Of a stretch of DNA of 64,000 bases, positions 1 through 10,000 are shown one piece after another. Under the pieces are notes generated by a model. The model saw nothing but the letters and a program-made list of their open reading frames with translations, made no database searches and was not told the DNA's origin. The stretch lies in assembly GCA_964492065.1 (NCBI GenBank), contig CAZBHH010000013.1, forward strand, positions 3,481 to 67,480, written 5' to 3'. How positions within the stretch are numbered: the stretch's first letter is position 1; each line of letters begins with the position of its first letter. The stretch comes from JADKAC01 sp964492065. Lineage in GTDB: Bacteria; Bacteroidota; Bacteroidia; Chitinophagales; BACL12. A program made the position numbers and the translations under genes.

Positions 1-252
1 CGATTTTGGCTTACCTAATAATTTCCTGTACAAATCATAGGGCTCCCACACCGGGTGTTTAATCACCTCAATCCCTTCGGGGACTTCGCTGAGCAGGGAT
101 AAATCACGCATCGCCATATCGGGGTTTTCGGCTGTATATATTACCGGCTCTATATCAAACTCCCTGAAATATTTTGTCATTTTCAGCCAGCGCTGTACTC
201 CCGCTCCACCGGAAGGCGGCCAGTAATAGGTTATTATAAGCGCTTTCAACAT
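1..252 (-). CDS. Glycosyltransferase family 4, N-terminal fragment (cut by window edge)
   Basis: Open frame on the minus strand from an ATG at 252 to the window edge, 84 codons. The start reads MLKALIITYYWPPSGGAGVQ, the typical beginning of Bacteroidota GT4/GT-B glycosyltransferases: a first beta strand, then a PPSGGAG.QR loop and a 'YF' segment. Such enzymes move an activated sugar onto a cell-surface glycan on the cytoplasmic side of the membrane. The donor-binding C-terminal half lies outside the window, so substrate cannot be judged. A -7 box (TAAGTTTG on the minus strand, 277-284) lies just upstream and supports this start. The adjacent gene runs divergently. The short visible part leaves the family call probable rather than certain. 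Confidence 0.8.
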   Translation of the reverse strand, partial: MLKALIITYYWPPSGGAGVQRWLKMTKYFREFDIEPVIYTAENPDMAMRDLSLLSEVPEGIEVIKHPVWEPYDLYRKLLGKPKS

Positions 253-261
253 GGCAATTAT

Positions 262-284
262 ACGGTTAACCGTTCGCAAACTTA
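262..284 (-). promoter_or_regulatory. Putative promoter -7 box and 12-bp palindrome upstream of the GT4 gene
   Basis: The minus strand has TAAGTTTG at 277-284, matching the Bacteroidetes -7 consensus TAnnTTTG. Between it and the start codon at 252 lies a perfect 12-bp palindrome ACGGTTAACCGT (262-273), about where transcription would begin, so it could be an operator. No clear -33 TTTG is seen at the usual distance. Confidence 0.4.
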
Positions 285-355
285 AGCCTATTCACGCAAT
301 AGAACAGATTGTGCAGGGTAAGTTTTAATTTAGCTCCTTCAAAAGTGTGTGTACT

Positions 356-2809
356 ATGGATAACGCTTCAATAAAAAGCCGCCTGCTCGATTTCGGAATT
401 GCAATTGCCATTTTTCTCGCGGTATGTATCATTTTCTTCATGCCCATCTTCCAGGGAAAGATCCTGATTCAAAGCGATGTGCTCAATTTTTTAGCAATGA
501 GCAAGGAGATTGTCGATTACAACAACACACATGACGATGTCGCCTTGTGGACGGGAAGCGGATTTAGCGGCATGCCTACCTACCAGATCCACCTGGGGGA
601 TAACGGAAACTTATTTGAACGGGTACACACATTCCTCGGGTTGGGGTTACCCCGCCCGGCGAATTACATGTTCATCGGGTTCTTATTTTTCTATATCCTG
701 CTACGCAGTTTTAAAGTCAATAACTGGATAGCCATTTTCGGCGCACTGTCTTACGGCCTTGGCACTTATTTAATTTCATTTGTCGAAGCAGGTCATAACT
801 CGAAGGTGAATGCGCTGGTACTCGCTCCGATGGTCTTTGCCGGCATTCACTATTTATTCAAGGGCAAACTGTGGTTGGGCATATCGCTTACCCTTCTGGG
901 CATGTGCCTGGAAATTACCGCCAATCACGTACAGATTTCTTACTACATGTTTTTCTTAATCGGTTTTTGGTTTGTTTCAGAACTCTATTTTTCGTTTAAG
1001 GAAAAAACACTGCCGCAGTATTGGAGAGCCCTGGGATTGTTTGTCGGGATTACACTCGTAGCGCTGGTAGTCAATGCTTCCCGGTTATTAACCACTTTGG
1101 AATACAGCAAGGAGACCATACGTGGGGGATCGGAACTTACGGAACACAATGCCAACTATACGAATGACGGGTTGGATAAAAATTACGTATTCGACTGGAG
1201 TTACGGAGTGGGAGAATCGCTGACGATTATGTATCCCAATTTTGCGGGGCAGGCTTCGTCAAAATCCTTTCTGGAAAATCCCGACAGCAAGACAATGCAC
1301 TACCTGCAGGGGCTGGCGGCACGCAACCAGGGAAAAGCGCAGCAATTGCAACAGCTCACTTCCAAATACTGGGGGCAGTTGCCGTTTACAGGCGGCCCGG
1401 TTTATATGGGCGCCATCGTTTGTTTTTTGTTTTTAATTGGCGCATTCATCGCCGAAGGCCGGTTGCGGTGGTGGCTCGTTGCGGCCACCGTGCTCTCGCT
1501 GTTTCTCGGCTGGGGCAAACACTTCGCCGTATTCAACGATTTGATGTACGATTACTTCCCGCTGTACAACAAATTCAGAACGGTAATGATGGCGTTGGTA
1601 ATCGCTTGCTTCGCCATGCCTTTGCTCGGATGTGTCATGCTGGATAAACTGTTGAAAAAAGAAAATGCACTCACCGATACAAAAAAAATTACCGGGTTGA
1701 AGTATGCCGCTATTACGGCCGGTGTTATCAGCATTTTCGTACTGGTTCCGACCATGCTGTTCAATTTAAACAGCCCACGGGAAATGGAATTGCTGGCGCA
1801 AAATTCCGGCGATGCCGATTTAAGCGGATTGCTGGCAGCGCTGAAACAGGACCGCATCCGGATGATTCGCATGGACGGATTGCGCACCCTATTTTTTATC
1901 GCCGTTGCCGCCGTGATGTTGTGGTTGTACTTAACAAATAAAATAAATAAGATCTGGGTTATCGCAGTGGTCGGTATCTTATCGGTAATAGATCTCTGGA
2001 CAACAGATCGCATTTATTTGACTGATGAAAATTACGGCGACAAGAATTATTACGAGCAGTATTTTTTATCGCAAATGCCAAAAATAAAAGATACCGATCC
2101 GAACTTCCGGGTATTTAACACAACCCGCCGCCTCGACCAGGACGGTTTCACTTCATACAGCTACAAGAGCTTAGGCGGTTACAGCGCCGCAAAACTCAGC
2201 CGTTACCAGGATCTTATCGACGGATATATTTCTAAAGGCAATATGCCGGTTATCAATATGCTCAATGCGAAATACATCATCACCAGCCGCAACAATAAAT
2301 TGGCAGTGGATAGAAATCCCGGCGCTTGCGGCAATGCGTGGTTTGTCGATTCCATTGTAGTGCGCCAGGGAGCGGATGCGGAATTTAAAGAACTGGAGAA
2401 CCTGCAACCCTTGCATTACGCCGTGGTGGATGAACAATTCAAAAACATGATTCCTGCATTTACGGTACCACCGGACTCAGGCGCTACTATTCAATTGTTG
2501 ACTTATACACCCAACGAAATTACCTATGCGAGCAGGAGCAGTGTGGATGCTCCCGCCATTTTTTCTGAAATATGGTACCGCGGCAACAGCGATTGGAAAG
2601 CGTATATCGACGGTGTGTACACCGATCACTTCCGGGCAAATTATACGTTGCGTGGATTATGGATACCCGCGGGTTCACACGAAATTACTTTCCGCTTTGA
2701 ACCGGCTTCCTTTACCAGGGGAAGATCCATATCGCTTGCGGGTTCTTCTATCATGATATTGATAATATGCGCCGGTTTTTTCATGGCATGGCGAAAAAAA
2801 GAATTGTAA
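356..2809 (+). CDS. YfhO family integral membrane protein
   Basis: 817 residues from ATG at 356 (a GTG at 347 in the same frame is a possible but less likely start). The protein begins with a short cytoplasmic segment and a hydrophobic helix (about residues 12-32), followed by many membrane segments through about residue 540, then a soluble extracytoplasmic domain rich in beta strands, and a last helix near the C-terminus ending in WRKKEL. This is the architecture of YfhO/GT-C-like proteins, which in Firmicutes are linked to glycosylation of lipoteichoic acid. In Bacteroidota the substrate is unknown. Neighbouring genes for surface polysaccharide work (GT4, deacetylase, GT2) agree with a role in envelope glycan decoration. 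Confident of family, not of reaction. Confidence 0.88.
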   Translation: MDNASIKSRLLDFGIAIAIFLAVCIIFFMPIFQGKILIQSDVLNFLAMSKEIVDYNNTHDDVALWTGSGFSGMPTYQIHLGDNGNLFERVHTFLGLGLPRPANYMFIGFLFFYILLRSFKVNNWIAIFGALSYGLGTYLISFVEAGHNSKVNALVLAPMVFAGIHYLFKGKLWLGISLTLLGMCLEITANHVQISYYMFFLIGFWFVSELYFSFKEKTLPQYWRALGLFVGITLVALVVNASRLLTTLEYSKETIRGGSELTEHNANYTNDGLDKNYVFDWSYGVGESLTIMYPNFAGQASSKSFLENPDSKTMHYLQGLAARNQGKAQQLQQLTSKYWGQLPFTGGPVYMGAIVCFLFLIGAFIAEGRLRWWLVAATVLSLFLGWGKHFAVFNDLMYDYFPLYNKFRTVMMALVIACFAMPLLGCVMLDKLLKKENALTDTKKITGLKYAAITAGVISIFVLVPTMLFNLNSPREMELLAQNSGDADLSGLLAALKQDRIRMIRMDGLRTLFFIAVAAVMLWLYLTNKINKIWVIAVVGILSVIDLWTTDRIYLTDENYGDKNYYEQYFLSQMPKIKDTDPNFRVFNTTRRLDQDGFTSYSYKSLGGYSAAKLSRYQDLIDGYISKGNMPVINMLNAKYIITSRNNKLAVDRNPGACGNAWFVDSIVVRQGADAEFKELENLQPLHYAVVDEQFKNMIPAFTVPPDSGATIQLLTYTPNEITYASRSSVDAPAIFSEIWYRGNSDWKAYIDGVYTDHFRANYTLRGLWIPAGSHEITFRFEPASFTRGRSISLAGSSIMILIICAGFFMAWRKKEL

Positions 2810-2894
2810 TTTTTTAAGGGCACAATGGGAGCGGCGCAATAAAAATAATTATTTAAAGCCCTGCTATAGAATCACCGGGAACAACACTATGTAT

Positions 2895-4202
2895 TTAACC
2901 GTCGATAATCAGGTCCCGCGGCAACACGCTTTGTACCCGGTTTTCCTTCATCCATTCGAGTACTGCTTTATATGTATCCAGCCAGCCCGGCGCATCGCAG
3001 TTGAAGAAATAATTGTTATGCCAAAGAATCGTATGCACACAATTAAAACGGTTGTCATCCAGGAAACCGAGCAAGTAATTGCGGGTATCAATGGGCGATA
3101 GGCGCATGTAGTGATTAAATGTCGCATCCATCATTGTCAACGGCACTTCGGTGAAATTGTACTCCCTGCGCTCCGCCACATGGAAAGGCCGGATCGGCAT
3201 GCCGTAATTATTGCGCCATCCAGGCACTTCGGCAAATGCCAGGCTGCTGTCTAACTGAATACCGCCTTCCTCCAGCGCATTCAATGTATATGGCAGCTCC
3301 AGCATCAAAAAGTGATTCCTGTTTACCGGCTCTGCCTTACCTTTTAGCAACATCAGTTCGGCGTTGTAACTCTTCGATGAATAACTCTTATGCAATCCGT
3401 TTACACAACCGTTGGCGTTTACTGCGGACAATAGGGCAGCAACACGCTTCTGATCAATGCTATAGTCGGCATCGGGAATGTTTAACCCCCGTTTATTGCG
3501 GTGCACCAGCCAAAAAAATGTACTCTTTACATCGTGCGAGTTTTCGAGTTGCATGATCTTGTCGAACAACATGTAATCGGGAGTGCGGATGTAATGGTGC
3601 ATCAGCAATTGCAATAATTTTCCGATGCGCATTTTGCGCAACAGCGGTTTCGCATTTTCACGCAATGCGCCGTACAGCGTATCTATATCATGCGTGAGAA
3701 ATACTCTCGACGGATTCTGTTGCCTGGCGACACGGGTATGTATTTTCTTCGTGTTATCGTATATTAAATCAAAATAGGTCGCCACCAGGTTCTTATGAGC
3801 ACATTGAAAAGCATATTGCAGGCTTTGCGCATAGGGAAAGCGGAGGTAGCGGTCACCGTCGTATTCGCTGTATTCCTGAATACAGGCGAGCAAATAAAAA
3901 CAAGAGCTCAGATAGTCGGGACTGCCGGAGGATGTGTGATGCAGCGGCTCTTTCTTAAAATAAGATCTGAATGTAAAATCGCCGTGCAAATAATACCTGC
4001 TGAAAAAATGCGAGAGTTGTATATCACACAGGCCGTGTTCGGCAACGATAACCACTTGTGAATCCACATCGTCCTCCGCATTGACAAATTCGCAGGCAAA
4101 GCCGATATATCTTCCAAATACCCGCAAGGTGTAAGCAATCTCCGGTGCAATTTCGGAGTGAATTTGAAATCGTATTACAGGTACACGCATTGCTGGTTTC
4201 AA
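2895..4202 (-). CDS. Polysaccharide deacetylase family protein
   Basis: 435 residues. The N-terminal 130 or so residues form a domain that Bacteroidota homologues carry ahead of the catalytic part (I believe the one catalogued as DUF7033; not checked). The catalytic NodB-like region starts at FLTHDIDTLYG, where the HDxD motif supplies the aspartate base and metal ligand of carbohydrate esterase family 4. Later motifs include the conserved LHKSY and LWHNNYF segments, the latter giving a histidine typical of the last CE4 motif. No signal peptide is visible, suggesting a cytoplasmic or sugar-precursor substrate. Likely acts on a surface polysaccharide. It lies 46 bp downstream of the aldehyde dehydrogenase on the same strand. 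Confidence 0.82.
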   Translation of the reverse strand: MKPAMRVPVIRFQIHSEIAPEIAYTLRVFGRYIGFACEFVNAEDDVDSQVVIVAEHGLCDIQLSHFFSRYYLHGDFTFRSYFKKEPLHHTSSGSPDYLSSCFYLLACIQEYSEYDGDRYLRFPYAQSLQYAFQCAHKNLVATYFDLIYDNTKKIHTRVARQQNPSRVFLTHDIDTLYGALRENAKPLLRKMRIGKLLQLLMHHYIRTPDYMLFDKIMQLENSHDVKSTFFWLVHRNKRGLNIPDADYSIDQKRVAALLSAVNANGCVNGLHKSYSSKSYNAELMLLKGKAEPVNRNHFLMLELPYTLNALEEGGIQLDSSLAFAEVPGWRNNYGMPIRPFHVAERREYNFTEVPLTMMDATFNHYMRLSPIDTRNYLLGFLDDNRFNCVHTILWHNNYFFNCDAPGWLDTYKAVLEWMKENRVQSVLPRDLIIDG

Positions 4203-4248
4203 AAATCCCGCAGCAAATTACTGCGGGACTTCATCATTCATTTCCGTA

Positions 4249-5802
4249 TCAGATATCGAATTTAATTCCCTGTGCCAGTGGCATTGCAGTAGAATAATTG
4301 ATAGTATTTGTCTGCCGGCGCATATAGGCTTTCCATGCATCGCTGCCGCTTTCCCTGCCGCCGCCGGTTTCTTTTTCGCCGCCGAAGGCGCCGCCGATTT
4401 CAGCTCCGGATGTGCCGATATTGACATTGGCAATGCCGCAGTCACTGCCCGCATGACCCAGGAAATATTCCGACTCCCGTAAATCCGTCGTCATGATGGC
4501 GCTGGATAATCCCTGGGGTACATCGTTTTGCATTGCCACAGCTTCTTCAATCGTATCGTAAGGCATTATATACAAGATGGGGGCAAATGTCTCATGCTGC
4601 ACAATTTTCATTGAATTCTTCACTTCTGCAATACAGGGTTTCACATAACACCCGCTGGCGTATCCCTCGCCTGAAAGCACGCCGCCTTCCACCAACATAC
4701 TGCCGCCTTCGGCAAGCACCTGTTCGATTGCGTGTAAGTAATCGCCGGTTGCCTGCTTATCAATCAGCGGGCCGACGTGGTTTTGTTCATCGAGCGGGTT
4801 GCCGATGCGCAACTGCCCATAGACTTTTACCAGCCGGCGTTTGGTCTCTTCGTAAATATCCCTGTGAATTATCAGCCTGCGTGTACTCGTACAGCGCTGT
4901 CCGGCAGTACCCACTGCACCAAATACGGCGGCACGAATCGCCATATCCATGTCGGCGGATTTGCTGATGATGATCGCATTATTTCCGCCTAATTCCTGTA
5001 TCACTCTGCCAAGCCTTTCGCCGACGATACCGCCGATGCGCTTGCCCACTCTCGTGGAACCTGTGATGGATATGAGCGGCACCCGGTTGTCTTTAGCCAT
5101 TTGCTCGCCGATTGCCGAATGAGAAACCATCAGGCAACTTACACCTTCGGGCACATTATTTTTTACAAATACATCTGCTACTATCTTCTGCACCGCAATG
5201 GCGGATAACGGCACTTTCGATGATGGTTTCCAGATACACACGTCGCCGCACACCCATGCAATTGCCGCATTCCAACTCCAAACCGCTACGGGAAAATTGA
5301 ATGCGGAGATGATGCCCACCACTCCCAGCGGATGCCATTGCTCGTACATGCGGTGCATCGGCCGTTCGCTGTGCATGCTCAAACCGTACAGTTGACGGCT
5401 CAGGCCAACGGCAAAGTCGCATATGTCGATCATTTCCTGTACTTCTCCCAACCCTTCCTGCAGGCTCTTACCCATTTCGTAGCTCACCAGTTTTCCAAGC
5501 GGTTCCTTATACTTGCGCAACTGATCTCCCAACTGCCGCACTATTTCACCCCTGCGTGGTGCCGGCACCTTGCGCCATTCCAAAAATGCGCTCTGTGCTG
5601 TTTGCATGATTTGTTCGTACTCTTCTCTGCTCGCCGATGTACATGAGCCTATCAACTCGCCGTCAACGGGCGAATACGATTCCAGTGTATTGCCCTTCCC
5701 TTCGAGCCACTGCGCTCCGGTAGAAACACCCTTGTTGGTTTTATGCACTCTCAATGCTTTGAGTTCGTTGTCTATCAATCCAAATGTTGCTGTAGTTTCC
5801 AT
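4249..5802 (-). CDS. Aldehyde dehydrogenase, ALDH7 / alpha-aminoadipic semialdehyde dehydrogenase type
   Basis: 517 residues, full family length. NAD-binding and catalytic motifs are present in order: the FNFPVAVWSWN segment, the general-base glutamate in QELGGNN, and the nucleophile cysteine in GTAGQRCTSTRRL. The GTAGQRCT.TRRL form and the C-terminal GGAFGGEKETGGGRESGSDAWK are characteristic of ALDH7 (antiquitin/AmaB), which oxidises alpha-aminoadipate semialdehyde (piperideine-6-carboxylate) to alpha-aminoadipate in lysine catabolism. Other aldehydes are also used by the family. No partner lysine-degradation gene is in this window. A minus-strand -7 box TAACTTTG lies 19-26 bp upstream of the start. 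Cytosolic. Confidence 0.9.
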   Translation of the reverse strand: METTATFGLIDNELKALRVHKTNKGVSTGAQWLEGKGNTLESYSPVDGELIGSCTSASREEYEQIMQTAQSAFLEWRKVPAPRRGEIVRQLGDQLRKYKEPLGKLVSYEMGKSLQEGLGEVQEMIDICDFAVGLSRQLYGLSMHSERPMHRMYEQWHPLGVVGIISAFNFPVAVWSWNAAIAWVCGDVCIWKPSSKVPLSAIAVQKIVADVFVKNNVPEGVSCLMVSHSAIGEQMAKDNRVPLISITGSTRVGKRIGGIVGERLGRVIQELGGNNAIIISKSADMDMAIRAAVFGAVGTAGQRCTSTRRLIIHRDIYEETKRRLVKVYGQLRIGNPLDEQNHVGPLIDKQATGDYLHAIEQVLAEGGSMLVEGGVLSGEGYASGCYVKPCIAEVKNSMKIVQHETFAPILYIMPYDTIEEAVAMQNDVPQGLSSAIMTTDLRESEYFLGHAGSDCGIANVNIGTSGAEIGGAFGGEKETGGGRESGSDAWKAYMRRQTNTINYSTAMPLAQGIKFDI

Positions 5803-5820
5803 ATTTTTAATTCATTAGCG

Positions 5821-5828
5821 CAAAGTTA
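5821..5828 (-). promoter_or_regulatory. Putative -7 promoter box for the ALDH7 gene
   Basis: Minus-strand TAACTTTG is an exact TAnnTTTG match, 19-26 bp before the start codon at 5802, giving a short leader of about 12 nt. A -33 TTTG is not obvious. The rest of the 210-bp gap to the next gene holds only a weak ATTTCG...CGAAAT dyad and no gene. Confidence 0.45.
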
Positions 5829-6012
5829 CAAATTCACAACCGCATGACTTGCGTAATAATTCCGTTAGCAGCCTTATTTTCTGCTCCGCAATCGAAATCA
5901 TTTCGGAAAACGAAATATACACGCTGAATTATGTCAGCCCCTGTCCGATTGGAACAATGCATCGATGCTTACTATTGCGATTTGGAAAATCTGTTGCCGG
6001 AGTTGTGACTGC

Positions 6013-7002
6013 TTACCGGTTGGCTTGTGCTTTTGATTTTTCAAGCGCCGAATATTCTTCGCGGATGATATACGTCGGACGCCCTTTTATTTCCTCGTAT
6101 ATGCGGGAGATATATTCTCCCATTATTCCGAGGATGATCAACATGATGCCCCCCATAAAAAAAACGGCGACGGTGAGAGTGGCCAGGCCGGGCTGATCTG
6201 TTGAAGGATAGGTAAAAATGCTGATACCAAACAGCTTGTTGAGTATGTATAACATGCCGATAAAAAAACTGGGAACGGCAAACAACAGCCCGAGATACGT
6301 GGCAAACCGCAGCGGTTTATTGGAGAATCCAAACCATCCGTCTAATGCCAGGGCGAGCAATTTGCCGAAACTGTACTTCGAATCGCCACCTGCCCGTTTT
6401 GGCCGGGCGTATTTTACTCCTGTCTGATTGAATCCCGCATAAGCCCGCAAGCCCCGCAGGAACCTGTTGCGCTCGGGGAATTCCCGCAGCATGATGTCCA
6501 CCACCCTTCGGTCTATCAAACCAAAATCCCCCGAATGCAACGGTATGTGTATAGCACTGCCTTTGTGCATCAGGTAATAAAAGGTGCGGTAGGCGATATT
6601 CAGTATTGCATTACCCTCCCTGCTCTCCCTGATCGCATATACAACTTCATACCCCTGCTCCCATCGAGCGATTAATTCAGCAATTACTTCGGGCGGATCC
6701 TGTAAATCGGCATCCATCATGACGATAGCCCGGCCTCTCGCTATTGACATACCTGCAGATAAAGCGGGCTGATGCCCAAAATTGCGGGACAGGTGTATTA
6801 CCCGCACGGTATCGTCATTATCTGCCAGTCGGTTGAGCAGTGCAGCGGTGTTGTCGCCGGATCCATCATTTACGAAAATCAATTCGGAAGTTTTATTCCA
6901 TGCGGAGCGACATAGGGATATGGCCTGGTAAAATTCGGGTAGCACCTGCTGTTCGTTGAAAGCGGGAACGACAATGGAAATATCTGGTTGCTGATGAATC
7001 AC
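6013..7002 (-). CDS. Glycosyltransferase family 2, GtrB/DPM1-like, membrane anchored
   Basis: 329 residues. The GT-A fold opens with ISIVVPAFNE, has the donor-binding ELIFVNDGSGDNT and the metal-binding MMDADLQDPPE motif (DxD, about residues 100-110), and ends with two transmembrane helices (about residues 232-256 and 268-290). This is the arrangement of undecaprenyl-phosphate glucosyl/aminoarabinosyl transferases (GtrB, ArnC) and dolichol-phosphate mannose synthases, which charge a polyprenyl phosphate with one sugar for use on the outer face of the membrane. It sits 34 bp from the M1 peptidase gene, in the same direction. Sugar specificity unknown. A second gene of this class is at 53967-54923. 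Confidence 0.88.
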   Translation of the reverse strand: MIHQQPDISIVVPAFNEQQVLPEFYQAISLCRSAWNKTSELIFVNDGSGDNTAALLNRLADNDDTVRVIHLSRNFGHQPALSAGMSIARGRAIVMMDADLQDPPEVIAELIARWEQGYEVVYAIRESREGNAILNIAYRTFYYLMHKGSAIHIPLHSGDFGLIDRRVVDIMLREFPERNRFLRGLRAYAGFNQTGVKYARPKRAGGDSKYSFGKLLALALDGWFGFSNKPLRFATYLGLLFAVPSFFIGMLYILNKLFGISIFTYPSTDQPGLATLTVAVFFMGGIMLIILGIMGEYISRIYEEIKGRPTYIIREEYSALEKSKAQANR

Positions 7003-7036
7003 ACTTCCAAATTAAATAATTTAAATGTTACGCGAT

Positions 7037-10000
7037 TTACAACTTCAAAGTCCGCAGGTACTCAAACAAGTTCAGCTTGTCAATATTAATCAGGCAACTG
7101 ATGTACTGCGTGTAATTTCCTGCGTAGAGATCCGGAAAATCCTCCGAAGCAAGCAGCGGAAAATATATTTCCAAACCGTTTTCAATCAAATTGACCATGA
7201 GCCCGGCATCGTACTGAAAAGCGGAAGTATTTCCCGGCAACTGCCCGCCGTTAAAGCCGAAATCGCCAAACAGGGCAAACGGCGTTTTGGGAATATTTAC
7301 AACGAGGTTCATCGCAACTAATACATTATCACTGGTGCTCACTCCCGGCTTATAATAGGGCACTTTAAAAAAGCCGTTGCCGCGATACATCTGATTGCTC
7401 AAAAAAGCGCCTTCGGTATTTCTCGCCAGGTAAATGGAATTGTAAGCATAGTCGTATGCGCCGTTGGTTCCTGCAAGAGTGAGCGCATACCGGTCGTCCA
7501 GCTCCGCATTACCCGTTGCAAACACATAACCGGCAAACACACGCATGCCGATACCTCTTTTATAATGCGGGAATTTTATCTTCTGAATATATTCGGCAGA
7601 AAAATTTACAAATTCCTCATGTGCAACTCCATTGACATTTACCTGTAATGGAAATAAGATGTCATCCCGTTGCAGGCTGTATCGTGCCGAATAATACCAA
7701 TTGTCCTCGGTAAATGTATAGTCAATCACACTGTTATCACCTGCAATTGCGTAAAATGAATTTTCACGGATAAAAGCAGACTTTAATTGTATATACTGGG
7801 TGAGCGCTGAAGTAAATGTGGCGGGTTGAATATCCAAATCCAGTTGGGGTTGCAATTTAAAATACGCATCTTCGGGATGCGGGCCTACGTGATAGTGGGC
7901 TGCAAATACCGACAATCGCATGCGGTTGAAAGCTCCCTTTGCAGGAAATACATTCAGCCCAACGGAGCCCTGCCCTACCAGCGTCTTTGATTTAAATGCA
8001 TACATGGGCGCAAACACGTATTCCAGTTTCGGAGCAGGGAAAGTGCTGTTCCAAAATCCCAATCCCAGCATAAACCCGTCGTGCGCATTTACGCCAAAAA
8101 GCGGCGCTACGGTAATAGAAGTTTTATACGGATTATCCGGTGCCAGGAACGGTTTTATTTGCAGCGGTTCCACTTTGCGCAATACACCTTTTAATCTGCT
8201 TGTGTTGTTCTCGCGGTTGTAATCGGGAATGGTCTCATTGGCATCGATACGCACATGTGTTATTTTTTCACCTTTCGGCAATTGAACAAAAATGCTTTGC
8301 GTTCCAAGAAAACCGCGTTGCCATTCGGTGCGCACTACACTGTCGCCATTCATTAACGACACCGGAAAAGGCGCCGCTATCTCTGTATTGTTATGAATGC
8401 GTACCGAAGCCACTGTTTTGCCCACCAGTACTTCCTTCACCCTGTAGTCAAGGCTGCGTTCACCCATCAATAACCCCTCGAAAAACCAACTTAAATCCTC
8501 ACCTGTTTCCCGTTCCAGCACTTCCCGGATATCTTCGGGATAGGGATGTTTGAATTTCCATTCTTTATAGTATTGCGCCATCACCCGGTCGAATTGACTC
8601 TGCCCTAAAAAGTCGGCGAGATAGCCCATCAGGTACGCCGTTTTCATATACACGATAATGCCGTAGTTCACGGTACTGTATTCCGGCGCCGGCAATGCAA
8701 CGGGTTGTGATTTATTCATCCGTTCGAGGCCTGCCGAAAGGATCTGCGATAACTGCATGATGTTTTTATCTTCGAATAATTGCACCTGCGGAAAATTTTC
8801 AACGCCCAATTCGCTTAAATCCATTCCCCTTCCGTAATAGGTATCGAGATAGCGGTATTCATAATACGAATTGATGCCTTCATCCATCCAGGGATGCATT
8901 CTCTCGTTGGAACCCAATACGCCATAAAACCAGTTATGCCCCACCTCGTGGGTGATGACATTATCCAAAGTCCGTGCATTACCCGATCTGCCGATAATGG
9001 TAATGGTGGGATATTCCATGCCTGCGCCGGCACTTAACGCACCTTCTACCGCCTGGGCAACATTCCAGGGATACTCGCCCACCCAATCGGAATAACTGTA
9101 CACCGAACGGTTTAAATAGTCAACTGATTTTTTCCATAGATCGCCCTCGAGATTGGTAAAGTACGCCCAGGTGGTAACGGTGCGCTGCGACAAAGGCAAC
9201 TGCACCTGCCCTTTCAGCACGTGAAACCGCTTGTCGGCAAACCATGCAAAGTCGTGTGCATTTTCCAGCTTGTAGTGCAAGGTTTTGGTTTGGGCGGCGG
9301 AAGGCGGAAATGTCAAGTCTTCCGGGAAGGTGGTAATGGCATTGGTCGCTATTGCCCTTTGGTTCAGGAATTCCAGTTCACTTTGCGTCTGCAGATCACC
9401 GCTCGCCGCCACTATGTAATTTCCGGGTACGGTAATATACACGTCAAAATTGCCGTATTCGGAGTAAAATTCTCCCTGGTTTAAGAAGGGAATGGGATGC
9501 CAGCCCTTGCGGTCATACACCGCCGGCTTGGGATACCATTGCGTTATTTGATACGACTGTTCGCTGTGCCCCAATCTCGAAAATTCTGAAGAGGGAATTT
9601 TCACCCGGAAGGGCGTCGTAATAATAACAGTAGCGCCGGGGAAAATGGGTGATTGCGGCTGCAACACGCCGATATCGGGGTTCTCAGTTTCCGTATTCCA
9701 ACCGGCAGCAGCACCGTTAACCATAAAACGGAGCGAATCCATAAATCCGAAGTCCGACTGCTTCGCTTCCAGCATTTTAAAAGACTTTGTCGTTGCAAAC
9801 TCTCTTGCCAGAGCGGTTTCGGTACCCTTGTAGGCATTGGGCCATACATGCATCCAAATCCGATGTAAAGTATCGGGCGAATTATTGGTGTAAGTAATTG
9901 TAATATCGCCGCCTAGCATGTGATTTACATCGTCCAGGCTTACGTGAATTTCATAATCCACATCCTGCTGCCAATAACTCGAGGTCTGCGCAACGGCTTT

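Noticed and set aside
5849..6196. 115-codon plus-strand frame overlapping the GT2 gene's end
   Set aside because: Mostly antisense to conserved GT2 membrane helices; no ribosome site or recognisable protein.
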